A DNA stretch of 64,000 bases, taken from NCBI RefSeq assembly GCF_900604515.1, contig NZ_UWOS01000001.1, forward strand, positions 248,001 to 312,000. Direction: 5' to 3'. This document shows, piece by piece, positions 1-7,937 of this stretch. The notes below the pieces were generated by a model, which searched no databases, was not told the origin of the DNA, and saw only the letters and a program-made list of their open reading frames with translations. Position numbers and translations under genes: made by a program. The DNA is from Arcanobacterium ihumii (lineage in GTDB: Bacteria > Actinomycetota > Actinomycetes > Actinomycetales > Actinomycetaceae). The stretch's first letter is position 1. Each line of letters starts with the position of its first letter.

Positions 1-1
1 C

Positions 2-661
2 ATTCCACAAATGATGGGTATCACAACCCCTCCACAGGTGATCGACAAGATGATCATTCCACCCGTTTCCCACGGTGTTAAGGTCATTTCAATTGGCATG
101 TTCCTCCAAGACAACTCACCTGTTGTATGGCGTGGTCCAATGCTTCACCGTGCGCTTGAGCAGTTTTTTGGAGATGTTTTCTGGGGTGATCTTGATGCAC
201 TCTTGATTGATCTTCCACCGGGAACCGGTGACATCGCAATCTCGGTTGCACAGTTGATCCCTGGTGCAGAAATCGTAGTTATCACTACACCGCAAGCTGC
301 CGCGGCTGAAGTTGCAGAGCGTGCCGGTGTAATGGCAAGTCAGACGGAACAGCGCGTCATCGGCGTCATCGAAAACATGTCCTACCTAGCCATGCCAGAT
401 GGAAGCCGGATGGAGATTTTCGGTGCAGGTGGTGGCAAAGCTGTTGCCCAGCAACTTACCGATGTTCTTGGATACGAGGTTCCAGTTATTGCTACAGTTC
501 CTCTTGAGCAACCACTTCGCGAAGGTGGCGACGCCGGTGTTCCACTAGCAATCCAAGAAGGCGAATCAACCGCACAGATTGCGATCCGTCAGGCTGCCGA
601 GTCGCTGGCTAAGCGATCACGTGGACTTTCTGGACGCTCCCTTGGAGTTTCCCCCGCCTAA
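2..661 (+). CDS. mrp: Mrp/ApbC family Fe-S carrier ATPase (5' partial)
   Basis: The 5' end lies outside the window; about 219 C-terminal residues are visible, and roughly 150 residues with the P-loop are missing compared with the usual 370-380 residue family length. The segment LLIDLPPGTGD and the following VVITTPQAAAAEVAERAG are hallmarks of the Mrp/NBP35 branch of the deviant-Walker P-loop ATPases, cytoplasmic scaffolds that hand Fe-S clusters to apoproteins. The CxxC cluster ligands of the family are not obvious in the visible part. The ORF is followed by a small imperfect hairpin and then by an O-methyltransferase. In mycobacteria mrp and a related methyltransferase also lie a few genes apart, which supports the call. 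I infer function from family only. Confidence 0.93.
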   Translation: MPQMMGITTPPQVIDKMIIPPVSHGVKVISIGMFLQDNSPVVWRGPMLHRALEQFFGDVFWGDLDALLIDLPPGTGDIAISVAQLIPGAEIVVITTPQAAAAEVAERAGVMASQTEQRVIGVIENMSYLAMPDGSRMEIFGAGGGKAVAQQLTDVLGYEVPVIATVPLEQPLREGGDAGVPLAIQEGESTAQIAIRQAAESLAKRSRGLSGRSLGVSPA

Positions 662-686
662 CCAAGGAAACGGTAATATTAGTTTT

Positions 687-713
687 AGCTGTAAGATTTC
701 ACGAACTACAGCT
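687..713 (+). terminator. Weak hairpin after mrp
   Basis: A 7-bp perfect inverted repeat AGCTGTA...TACAGCT encloses 13 nt and is followed by TCTTAGC. It sits 26 nt after the mrp stop. The stem is short and the T-run poor, so this may be only a weak terminator. Confidence 0.3.
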
Positions 714-759
714 TCTTAGCGCACTCAGCGATTGATAGCACTTTTGGAGAAATCAAAAT

Positions 760-1389
760 ATGACGCACGATAAGGCCGCTTCTTGGGCTTATGCCGAAGA
801 AATCGTTACCGAGCCTGAACTTATGGCTCAGGCTCGTTCGGAGGCTGCTGAATTGGGGATCTCCCCCGTCTCCCCAGCAACCGGGCAGTTCCTCGCAACC
901 GTGGCAAGTATGCCGCATATTCGCACGATTGCAGAGATCGGCACCGGCACCGGACTCAGTGGCCTTTATATGCTTCTTGCATCATCAACGGCGAGTTTGA
1001 CCACGATTGATATCGAGTCAGAAGCTCAGAACTATGCTCGAGATTTCTTCAATAAGGCAGGTGTACGCACCTCGCGCTACCGTGTAATTAATGGTCGGAG
1101 CGCCGATTTGTTGCCACGCCTAGCTAAAGAGTCCTACGACTTAGTCGTTATCGATGGTGACCCACTTGAAGCAGAGGGCGACGTGCACGAAGCAGTACGG
1201 ATGCTCAGGTCAGGCGGGATACTCGTTATTACCCACGCGCTCTATCACGACCGCGTAGCAGATCCAGCAAGGCGCGATGAAGTAACTGTCGCATTGCGTA
1301 ACTTAGGGCAAACAGTGATGGACCTTGACGAGCTATCAGCTTCGCTTTTGCCACTGGGAGACGGTCTGATCTTCGCAGTTAAACAATAG
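760..1389 (+). CDS. SAM-dependent O-methyltransferase
   Basis: 209 residues, the usual length of family 3 (CCoAMT-like) O-methyltransferases. The SAM-binding motif I is seen as EIGTGTGLSG near residue 63, an acidic post-I region TTIDIES follows, and VVIDGDP near residue 128 supplies the divalent metal/substrate side. The start ATG has a good ribosome binding site (TGGAGAAATC) 4-10 nt upstream. The closest known actinobacterial relatives belong to the group that includes M. tuberculosis Rv1220c, a gene beside sigE, but no sigma factor follows here. The substrate is unknown. It converges on the DUF3117 gene across a long palindrome. Confidence 0.87.
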   Translation: MTHDKAASWAYAEEIVTEPELMAQARSEAAELGISPVSPATGQFLATVASMPHIRTIAEIGTGTGLSGLYMLLASSTASLTTIDIESEAQNYARDFFNKAGVRTSRYRVINGRSADLLPRLAKESYDLVVIDGDPLEAEGDVHEAVRMLRSGGILVITHALYHDRVADPARRDEVTVALRNLGQTVMDLDELSASLLPLGDGLIFAVKQ

Positions 1390-1396
1390 GCTGACT

Positions 1397-1446
1397 ATGC
1401 TGGTGGGGCGGGAAACCATAGTTTTGGATTCCCACCCCACCAGCAT
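1397..1446. terminator. Bidirectional palindromic terminator
   Basis: 18-bp arms ATGCTGGTGGGGCGGGAA (1397-1414) and its complement (1429-1446) with one G-T type mismatch and a 14-nt loop. It separates the convergent methyltransferase and DUF3117 genes and has a G-rich 5' arm on both strands. A short T-rich stretch follows on the + side. Confidence 0.75.
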
Positions 1447-1454
1447 TTATAAAA

Positions 1455-1622
1455 CTACTTTTTAATTCCTTCGAGGACGTTTACTAATTCCGAAACGTCG
1501 GTCTCGTTGAGCGAAAGCACCAAGCGTCCACCGCCTTCGAGTGGAATCTTCAGCGTTACGCCGTGATTATCCCGCTCGGCCTCGAGAGGACCATCTCCGG
1601 TCCGCGGCTTCATCGCAGCCAT
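1455..1622 (-). CDS. DUF3117 small conserved protein
   Basis: A 55-residue protein beginning MAAMKPRTGDGPLE, the invariant start of the actinobacterial DUF3117 family. A longer reading frame extends 11 codons upstream, but the strong AGGAGAGGAG site sits directly before this ATG and the family starts here, so 1622 is chosen. The rest predicts a small beta-rich fold (GVTLKIPLEGGGRLVLSL) ending in a short helix. Its function is not established. It is nearly universal in actinobacteria, and here it lies downstream of the LOG-family gene on the same strand (50-80 nt gap), so co-transcription is possible. Confidence 0.88.
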   Translation of the reverse strand: MAAMKPRTGDGPLEAERDNHGVTLKIPLEGGGRLVLSLNETDVSELVNVLEGIKK

Positions 1623-1705
1623 AATTTTTCTCCTCTCCTTCGGTGGAAAACCCACCCTGAGTCTATTCTACGGGAATTTAGGCCTTTAGGCACTGAGAGA
1701 ATTAA

Positions 1706-2476
1706 TTAATCGTTTGATTGAGAATTACGAACCTCAGAAGCAAGCTTATGGATACCGAGTTGGAGAGCTTCCACTGCTTCTTCCGCGGTATCGACTACCA
1801 CCAACAGATCGGGATCGAGTTCATTAACCATCCCCTCATTGACCATAGATGTGCGAATCCACGAGATCAGGCCACCCCAGTATTCTTTGCCAACCAAAAT
1901 AATTGGGAAGCCGGAAATCTTACGGGTCTGAACCAGAGTGAGCGCCTCGAAGAGCTCATCCATAGTACCAAACCCGCCGGGCAATACGATGAACCCTAAG
2001 GCATATTTGACGAACATCAGCTTTCGTACAAAGAAGTAGCGAAAGTTAATGCCACGATTAACGAATTCATTCATTCCCTGCTCAAATGGCAGCTCAATTC
2101 CAAGTCCAACCGAAACTCCTCCAGCTTCGAATGCGCCTTTATTAGCTGCTTCCATGATGCCAGGACCGCCGCCAGTGATAACCGCGTAGTCAAGCTTCAC
2201 CAAGGATGCCGCGATTTCTTCAGTTACCTTGTACTGATTTGAATCTGGTTGAGTGCGAGCAGAACCAAAGATGGAAACCGCCGGACCGATATCTGCCAAA
2301 ACGCCAAAACCTTCAACGAACTCAGACTGAATTCGCATAATTCGCCAAGGATCGGAATGCACGAAATCGGTATCTTGTTTTGGAGCGAGTAAGCGAGCAT
2401 CCGTCGTCTGCTCTGGGATCTGATCCCCACGTAAAACTATCGGGCCTTTGTGGTATTGCTTGTTGTTTTGTTTCAC
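1706..2476 (-). CDS. LOG-family (TIGR00730) nucleotide hydrolase
   Basis: 256 residues of the LOG/lysine-decarboxylase-like Rossmann family, which cleaves the N-glycosidic bond of nucleoside 5'-monophosphates (cytokinin riboside phosphates in plants; Rv1205 in M. tuberculosis). GSAR near residue 71, GGGPGIMEA near 101 and the signature PGGFGTMDE near 161 are visible; the Arg and Glu of the catalytic set are present. The first 50 residues are a poorly conserved extension typical of actinobacterial members. The start is GTG with no ribosome binding site but a -10-like TATGGT exactly six bases upstream, so the mRNA is probably leaderless. Divergent from punA. Confidence 0.88.
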   Translation of the reverse strand: MKQNNKQYHKGPIVLRGDQIPEQTTDARLLAPKQDTDFVHSDPWRIMRIQSEFVEGFGVLADIGPAVSIFGSARTQPDSNQYKVTEEIAASLVKLDYAVITGGGPGIMEAANKGAFEAGGVSVGLGIELPFEQGMNEFVNRGINFRYFFVRKLMFVKYALGFIVLPGGFGTMDELFEALTLVQTRKISGFPIILVGKEYWGGLISWIRTSMVNEGMVNELDPDLLVVVDTAEEAVEALQLGIHKLASEVRNSQSND

Positions 2477-2482
2477 GTTTCA

Positions 2483-2488
2483 ACCATA
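2483..2488 (-). promoter_or_regulatory. -10 element, leaderless LOG-family gene
   Basis: TATGGT on the minus strand followed by TGAAAC and the GTG start. The 6-nt gap puts the expected transcription start on the first base of the start codon. No Shine-Dalgarno is present. Promoter inferred by pattern only. Confidence 0.5.
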
Positions 2489-2562
2489 GCTTGAAAACTG
2501 CGTTATTTTCAGAAATATTACGGTAAGTGAACAGGAACTATGCCAAGCAGCACCAAGTTGAG

Positions 2563-2568
2563 TACGCT
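2563..2568 (+). promoter_or_regulatory. -10 element, leaderless punA
   Basis: TACGCT followed by TAATAT and the punA ATG. This has the same TAnnnT-N6-start spacing as several other genes here, and there is no Shine-Dalgarno. Inferred. Confidence 0.42.
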
Positions 2569-2574
2569 TAATAT

Positions 2575-3396
2575 ATGGCTATTGAAATTCCACAAGAACT
2601 GGCAGCTGAAGCTGCCCACGTGATCGCAGATAAATCGGGAATTGACCACCACCACCTAGCACTGACACTCGGGTCTGGTTGGGGTGGCGCAGCGGACCTA
2701 ATCGGTGAAGTTGTTGCTGAGATCGATGCGGCAGATATTCCCGGATTCTCCGCACCGTCCGTCGTCGGTCACGGAGGAAAGATCACCTCTATCAAACTAA
2801 AGTCAGGGCACTACGCACTCATTTTGGGCGCACGTACGCATTACTACGAAGGAAAAGGTGTTCGTGCAGTCGCGCATGGAGTCCGCACCGCGGCGGCTAC
2901 TGGTGCACGTATCTGTATCTTGACTAACGGATGTGGTTCGACTGTTCCAGAATGGGGACCAGGAACAACCGTTTTGCTTTCAGATCATTTGAATCTCACG
3001 GCAACGTCGCCAATCGAAGGAGCCAACTTCGTTGATCTAACCGACCTTTACTCCTCGAAGCTGCGCGGAATTGCGCATTCCATTGATCCTGAGCTTCCTG
3101 AAGGTGTGTATACACAGTTCCCAGGGCCGCATTATGAAACCCCCGCAGAGGTGAAGATGGCTCGCACTCTCGGCGGAGATTTGGTTGGCATGTCAACTGC
3201 GCTAGAAGCAATCGCAGCGCGCGAAGCCGGAATGGAAGTTATGGGTATTTCACTCGTAACTAACCACGCCGCCGGTTTTGCACCTGGAAACCTCAATCAC
3301 GCAGAAGTCCTAGAAGCTGGCCGTGAAGCTGGTCCGCGTATCTCGCGTCTACTTGCAGATATTGTTGCAAAAATTTCCGAAACCGAACTTTCCTGA
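2575..3396 (+). CDS. punA: Purine nucleoside phosphorylase
   Basis: 273 residues, the length of trimeric PNPs (PNPH type) that phosphorolyse inosine/guanosine and deoxy forms to base plus (deoxy)ribose 1-phosphate. Family blocks occur in order: LGSGWGG near 32 (phosphate), GHGGK near 64, ARTHYYEG near 83 (phosphate/ribose), GPHYETPAEV near 183, VGMSTALEA near 203 and VTNHAAG near 226 (purine recognition Asn). It is followed 70 nt later by a phosphosugar mutase that can process its pentose 1-phosphate product. Next to the deo/cdd/nucleoside-ABC operon it forms a complete salvage module. The start lacks a ribosome binding site and is probably leaderless. Confidence 0.93.
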   Translation: MAIEIPQELAAEAAHVIADKSGIDHHHLALTLGSGWGGAADLIGEVVAEIDAADIPGFSAPSVVGHGGKITSIKLKSGHYALILGARTHYYEGKGVRAVAHGVRTAAATGARICILTNGCGSTVPEWGPGTTVLLSDHLNLTATSPIEGANFVDLTDLYSSKLRGIAHSIDPELPEGVYTQFPGPHYETPAEVKMARTLGGDLVGMSTALEAIAAREAGMEVMGISLVTNHAAGFAPGNLNHAEVLEAGREAGPRISRLLADIVAKISETELS

Positions 3397-3466
3397 GGGA
3401 AGTCGACGTTTGTACAGGGCCACGAAATACGTAGCTCTGCATAGTTAACAAGTTCAAAGGGGAAAA

Positions 3467-5155
3467 ATGAACTATTCACGTACATCTGTACAAGACTGGA
3501 TCGCACACGATCCTGAGGAAGAAACTCGAGCTGAGCTCAACGCAATCCTCGACGCTGCGGAAGCAGGAGATGAAAGCGCGGCTGCCGACCTCGCTGATCG
3601 CTTCCAAGGAACTCTTCAGTTCGGTACTGCTGGTCTGCGCGGAGCTATGGGTGGTGGCCCGTTCAGGATGAACCGTGCAGTGGTTCGTCGCGCAGCGGCC
3701 GGATTAACCGCTTGGTTGCGCAAGCGCGTAGGTGACGACGCCGTCGTCGTCATTGGATACGATGCTCGCTACCATTCTGCAGACTTCGCACGAGACACGG
3801 CCGCAATCGTTACTGCTGCAGGTGCAAAGGCTATTTTGATGCCACGAAATCTGCCAACCCCGGTCCTCGCATTCGCTGTGCGCTTCCTTGGTGCCGACGC
3901 CGGAGTCATGGTTACCGCTTCGCACAACCCTCCGCAGGATAACGGTTATAAGGTTTACTTGGGCGGCCGATCGATCGATACCGATGGAAACGGCGTACAG
4001 ATTGTTCCTCCGGTTGATGCCGAGATCGCTGCGGAGATCGCAGCCGCACCTTTTGCCGACGAAGTTCCAATGGCAGAATCTGGCTGGGGTACAGTTGAAG
4101 AATCTGTTATCGACGCATACGTTGAGGAAGCAGCATCAGTTGCAGGTGAAGGCTCCCGCGACATTAAGATCGTTTACACCGCTATGCACGGCGTTGGTAC
4201 CGAAACCATGATGAAGGTTTTCAAAAAGGCTGGATTCAACAACGTCGTCGGTGTGCCAGAGCAGATCGAACCCGATCCTGCCTTCCCAACTGTTGCTTTC
4301 CCTAACCCTGAAGAACCAGGTGCGCTCGATCTTGCGATCGCTCTTGCTAAGAAAGAAAATGCCGATATTGTGATCGCTTCCGATCCCGATGCAGATCGTT
4401 GCTCGGCAGCGATTCCGCTTGGCGACGGCGAGTGGCGTCAGCTTTCCGGAGACGAAATCGGTTCACTACTTGGTGAGTGTGTAGCAATTGCCGCTAAAAG
4501 CGCCGGCCATACCGGAAACCTTGCTTCTTCGATTGTTTCTTCACGACTCCTAGAGAAAATCGCACATTCGCACGGACTCGGATACAAGGCAACCTTGACT
4601 GGCTTTAAGTGGATTGCACGCGCACCGGAAATCATCTTCGGTTACGAAGAAGCTATCGGTTTTTGTGTCAAGCCAGATGCTGTTAAGGACAAGGATGGTA
4701 TCTCCGCAGGAGCTCTCCTAGCATCGCTTACGGGACGCCTCCACAACGAAGGCTCTGGCCTGCAAGGTGAGCTCGATCGGATCGCAGTGCGCGAAGGTCT
4801 ATACCTGTCCGGCCCTGTAACGATCCGCGTTGAAGATCTATCAATCATTCCGGCAACGATGGCTAAGGTTCGCCAATTCCCACCAACCACCTTGGTTGGT
4901 TCGCAAGTTGCATCGATCGTTGATCTTTCTCAAGGCACCGAGGCGCTACCGCCAACCGATGCGGTAATGATTCATACCGAGGCGAACGACCGTGTAATTA
5001 TTCGCCCCTCGGGGACCGAACCCAAAGTCAAGTGCTACCTTGAAGTGATTGAGCCCGTCGGTGATGCTTCAGAGCTACCGGCAGCTAAAGAACGTGCCGC
5101 GGCTCGACTTGCTCAATTCAAGCTAGATATGGCAGAAGTTCTCAAGCTTGACTAA
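3467..5155 (+). CDS. Phospho-sugar mutase (PGM2-like; likely phosphopentomutase)
   Basis: 562 residues of the alpha-D-phosphohexomutase superfamily. The catalytic phosphoserine loop is TASHNPPQDNGYK (near 148), the Mg2+ loop DPDADRC (near 306), the sugar loop GYEEAIGF (near 389), and the phosphate loop RPSGTEPKVK (near 510). The length and the N-terminal GTAGLRG block match the PGM2/PmmB group rather than the 450-residue GlmM/ManB group. In vertebrates PGM2 is mainly a phosphopentomutase. Its place directly after punA argues for ribose/deoxyribose 1-phosphate to 5-phosphate conversion, feeding DeoC; that assignment is inference. AAGGGG ribosome binding site precedes the ATG. Confidence 0.9.
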   Translation: MNYSRTSVQDWIAHDPEEETRAELNAILDAAEAGDESAAADLADRFQGTLQFGTAGLRGAMGGGPFRMNRAVVRRAAAGLTAWLRKRVGDDAVVVIGYDARYHSADFARDTAAIVTAAGAKAILMPRNLPTPVLAFAVRFLGADAGVMVTASHNPPQDNGYKVYLGGRSIDTDGNGVQIVPPVDAEIAAEIAAAPFADEVPMAESGWGTVEESVIDAYVEEAASVAGEGSRDIKIVYTAMHGVGTETMMKVFKKAGFNNVVGVPEQIEPDPAFPTVAFPNPEEPGALDLAIALAKKENADIVIASDPDADRCSAAIPLGDGEWRQLSGDEIGSLLGECVAIAAKSAGHTGNLASSIVSSRLLEKIAHSHGLGYKATLTGFKWIARAPEIIFGYEEAIGFCVKPDAVKDKDGISAGALLASLTGRLHNEGSGLQGELDRIAVREGLYLSGPVTIRVEDLSIIPATMAKVRQFPPTTLVGSQVASIVDLSQGTEALPPTDAVMIHTEANDRVIIRPSGTEPKVKCYLEVIEPVGDASELPAAKERAAARLAQFKLDMAEVLKLD

Positions 5156-5167
5156 TAAACAATAACG

Positions 5168-5212
5168 ACGGTGGGGTGTGGATGATTTAAATGATCATCC
5201 ACACCCCACCGT
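5168..5212. terminator. Bidirectional palindromic terminator
   Basis: Perfect 19-bp arms ACGGTGGGGTGTGGATGAT (5168-5186) and complement (5194-5212), with a 7-nt loop. It lies 12 nt after the mutase stop and shortly after the convergent deoC stop. No long U-tract. Confidence 0.8.
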
Positions 5213-5308
5213 TATATTCAGTATCTCAATCCTTGCATCCTAGCGTTAGCTCGGCGCAAAATGAGCTAACAGAGTGAAGCAGGCTGAGTTTACGATTGGC
5301 AGTGGCAC

Positions 5309-5965
5309 TCAGAGAGTATCGAGCACAGCTTGGGACGATGAAAGTCCAAGTCGGGTAGCGCCAGCCGCAATGAGCTCAGCAGCAAACTTTCCATCGCGGA
5401 TTCCGCCCGAAGCCTTAACCTCAAGATCGTCACCAACAGTCTTCTTCATAAGCTCAACTGCATGAACCGATGCTCCACCTGCTGGGTGGAAACCGGTAGA
5501 GGTCTTAACGAAATCAGCGTCAAGTTCATGAGCGATCTCGCATACCTTGACGATTTCTTCGTCAGTGAGTGCTGCCGACTCAATGATGACCTTAAGAACT
5601 GCAAAAGGAATCGCATCACGAACCGAAGCGATATCGAGTGCAACGCCGTCCCAGTCATGTTCCTTAACTAGACCAATATTTACAACCATATCCACTTCGT
5701 CTGCTCCAGCAGCTACAGCAAGAGCCGCTTCGGCAGCCTTAACTGAAGGCGCAACCGCACCCGATGGGAAACCTGCAACGACTGCAAGGTGGACATCGCC
5801 AAGATCGATATCTTCTGGAAGTGGAAGCATGGATGGCGAAATGCAAACCGAGTAGGTACCGATCTGCTTCGCGTCTTCAACCAGGGCACGAACGTCGTCA
5901 TACGTTGCTTCTGGCTTGAGTAGGGTGTGATCAATCATCTGGGCGACTTCTTCACGTGTTGCCAC
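5309..5965 (-). CDS. deoC: Deoxyribose-phosphate aldolase
   Basis: 218 residues, standard for DeoC, which splits 2-deoxyribose 5-phosphate into acetaldehyde and glyceraldehyde 3-phosphate. [12 protein letters not shown] at the N-terminus, the Lys of LKVIIE (near 140), and the Schiff-base Lys in DFVKTSTGF (near 170) are present, as is the phosphate loop SGGIRD. The start is a GTG after a strong AAGGAG site; an 18-codon upstream extension of the frame has no ribosome binding site and is rejected. Last gene of the nucleoside operon. A 163-nt spacer with a 10-bp hairpin separates it from deoA, so it may be attenuated or separately transcribed. Confidence 0.94.
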   Translation of the reverse strand: MATREEVAQMIDHTLLKPEATYDDVRALVEDAKQIGTYSVCISPSMLPLPEDIDLGDVHLAVVAGFPSGAVAPSVKAAEAALAVAAGADEVDMVVNIGLVKEHDWDGVALDIASVRDAIPFAVLKVIIESAALTDEEIVKVCEIAHELDADFVKTSTGFHPAGGASVHAVELMKKTVGDDLEVKASGGIRDGKFAAELIAAGATRLGLSSSQAVLDTL

Positions 5966-6034
5966 AGTATTCTCCTTGTATTCTAGCTTTGCCTCCAAGC
6001 AAATGCTGCTAATCGGCAATTACTTCTCTTGGCA

Positions 6035-6062
6035 GTGCGAGGCAATAACCTTTGCCTCGCAC
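6035..6062 (-). terminator. Intra-operon hairpin between deoA and deoC
   Basis: Perfect 10-bp arms GTGCGAGGCA / TGCCTCGCAC with an 8-nt loop. No U-tract follows on the minus strand, so it could be an attenuator or an mRNA-processing/stability element. Confidence 0.5.
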
Positions 6063-6128
6063 CCCAATTCTATCTATATATTGAGTGCTACTCAGCTAAT
6101 TCACTGAGCTCATAACAAAAGTTCTCGA

Positions 6129-7424
6129 TTAGGAACGAGTGATACGATCGAGCACGACCGAGGTGTGAGTTGGAACAGACGAACCGATCACTACTCCGCC
6201 CTCAAGGGACTCCATTGCACGTTCAAAACGCGCTTCTTCATCGGTAAAGAGGGTCATGAGCTTCTGACCCTTCTTAACTTCATCTCCTGGCTTCGCAAAG
6301 AGCTCAATACCCGCGCCAGCCTGGACTGGTTCGCCCTGGAATGCGCGACCCGCGCCAAGACGCCAGGAAGCAACACCTACCGAAAGCGCGTCGAGAGTTT
6401 CGAGTACACCACTTTCTTCAGCGTAAATATCGTGTGTATGCTTCGCCGTCGGAAGTGGCGCGTCAACATCTCCACCTTGGGCTGTAATCATCTGGCGCCA
6501 AATATCCATCGCGCGCCCATCCTTGAGTGCTACTTCAACGTCCGCATCGGGCTGTCCAGCAGCGGTGAGCATCTCACGCGCCAACGCAAGCGTCAGCTCG
6601 ATGACATCAGCTGGACCACCACCAGCAAGAACTTCAACCGACTCGGCCACTTCAAGTGCATTTCCTACCTTGAGCCCGAGCGGGGTGCTCATATCCGTAA
6701 GCAACGCAACCGTCTGCACACCGGCATCAGAACCCAAATCAACCATGGTCTGAGCTAGCTCACGGGCTTGCTGTAGATCCTTCATAAACGCGCCCGAGCC
6801 AACCTTGACGTCAAGCACCAATGATCCGGTTCCTTCCGCAATCTTCTTCGACATGATCGAGGATGAAATTAATGGAACACAATCGACCGTCGAAGTAACG
6901 TCACGAAGTGCGTAGAGTTTCTTGTCTGCCGGAGCTAGACCGGAACCAGCTGCACAGATAACAGCTCCACAGCCATCCAATCCGAGCTGATTCATGATTT
7001 CTTCGTTGGAAAGGCTAGCTCGCCAACCCGGAATTGCTTCCAGCTTGTCCAAGGTACCACCGGTGTGTCCAAGTCCGCGTCCAGAGAGCTGCGGTACCGC
7101 CACACCAAATGCTGCAACGAGTGGAGCAAGCGGAAGAGTAATCTTATCGCCCACGCCCCCGGTTGAATGCTTATCTGCGGTGATACGCCCTAGACCAGAG
7201 AAGTCCATGCGCTCTCCCGATTCGATCATCGCGTTGGTCCACTCAACGATCTCTTGACGATCCATTCCATTAAGGAAGATCGCCATGGCAAGTGCTGCCA
7301 TTTGCTCATCACCAACCACGCCACGTGTATACGCATCGATGGTCCAAGCGATTTCTTCAGACGTTAGCTTCGATTTATCGCGCTTATGGCGAATAACGTC
7401 AACTACATCAAATTTTTCTGCCAC
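6129..7424 (-). CDS. deoA: Pyrimidine-nucleoside (thymidine) phosphorylase
   Basis: 431 residues from a GTG start that follows the AAGGGG site; a 20-codon upstream in-frame extension is unsupported. Converts thymidine/deoxyuridine/uridine plus phosphate to base plus (deoxy)ribose 1-phosphate. The phosphate-binding KHSTGGVGDK (near 85) and family signature SGRGLGHTGGTLDKLE (near 113) are clear, and a C-terminal hammerhead domain (from about 340) closes the protein. Its start is one base after the cdd stop, indicating tight translational coupling. In the operon it acts after cytidine deamination by Cdd and before the mutase/DeoC steps. Confidence 0.94.
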   Translation of the reverse strand: MAEKFDVVDVIRHKRDKSKLTSEEIAWTIDAYTRGVVGDEQMAALAMAIFLNGMDRQEIVEWTNAMIESGERMDFSGLGRITADKHSTGGVGDKITLPLAPLVAAFGVAVPQLSGRGLGHTGGTLDKLEAIPGWRASLSNEEIMNQLGLDGCGAVICAAGSGLAPADKKLYALRDVTSTVDCVPLISSSIMSKKIAEGTGSLVLDVKVGSGAFMKDLQQARELAQTMVDLGSDAGVQTVALLTDMSTPLGLKVGNALEVAESVEVLAGGGPADVIELTLALAREMLTAAGQPDADVEVALKDGRAMDIWRQMITAQGGDVDAPLPTAKHTHDIYAEESGVLETLDALSVGVASWRLGAGRAFQGEPVQAGAGIELFAKPGDEVKKGQKLMTLFTDEEARFERAMESLEGGVVIGSSVPTHTSVVLDRITRS

Positions 7425-7425
7425 T

Positions 7426-7875
7426 CTATTCCCCTTCGTGGTCTTGTAGCGCATATGGCGTTTCCACCGATACTGCGCCTTCAACTTCGCTCAGATCAGC
7501 TGGTCCGAAACCGAAAGGTAAAACCTGATCCATGGTCATTACGCCTACTGGCATCATGACTTTCAGTGTTTTCCCTCCGTGTTCAAACAAGAGCTGACGG
7601 CATCGTCCACATGGGACGATGACTTCACGGTTTCCGTTAACCGCTACGAATGCTAGGAGGCGCCCGCCTCCGCCTTTGATAAGTTCTGAAACCATTCCGC
7701 ATTCGGCACATAATCCGACGCCAGTGGCCGCGTTTTCAACATTACAACCACTTACAATACGTCCATCGTCTACGATTGCAGCTGCGCCTACAGGATAGCC
7801 AGAGTATGGCATGTAGGCATGTTCCATAACTTCGCAGGCTACTGCCTTGAGGTTATCCCAATCAATTATTTGCAT
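7426..7875 (-). CDS. cdd: Cytidine deaminase
   Basis: 149 residues, homotetrameric zinc type. Deaminates cytidine/deoxycytidine to uridine forms. The zinc and proton-shuttle residues are seen in CAECG (near 57; Cys replacing His as in Gram-positive enzymes) and PCGRCRQ (near 90); NVENAA for ribose binding precedes. The start ATG (MQIIDWDN) follows AGAAAGAAATTAAA, a weak site. Upstream in-frame codons run into a hairpin and are not credible. It lies between the nucleoside permease gene and deoA, so imported cytidine is converted before phosphorolysis. Confidence 0.93.
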   Translation of the reverse strand: MQIIDWDNLKAVACEVMEHAYMPYSGYPVGAAAIVDDGRIVSGCNVENAATGVGLCAECGMVSELIKGGGGRLLAFVAVNGNREVIVPCGRCRQLLFEHGGKTLKVMMPVGVMTMDQVLPFGFGPADLSEVEGAVSVETPYALQDHEGE

Positions 7876-7900
7876 TTTAATTTCTTTCTGCACAAATAAA

Positions 7901-7933
7901 GAAGTCGTGGTGGCGCATGTCCACCACGACTTC
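7901..7933 (-). terminator. Hairpin between permease and cdd
   Basis: Perfect 13-bp arms GAAGTCGTGGTGG / CCACCACGACTTC around a 7-nt loop, starting 5 nt after the permease stop and ending 25 nt before cdd. Followed on the minus strand by TTTATTTG. Likely partial terminator/attenuator lowering catabolic gene expression relative to the transporter. Confidence 0.55.
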
Positions 7934-7937
7934 TCAA

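Noticed and set aside
5966-6019. Upstream start of deoC giving 236 residues
   Set aside because: The extension has no ribosome binding site and spans the AAGGAG used by the GTG start.
6165-6758. 197-codon frame opposite deoA
   Set aside because: Lies entirely inside deoA in antisense; composition is Arg/Ser-rich with no motif. Shadow of deoA codon use.
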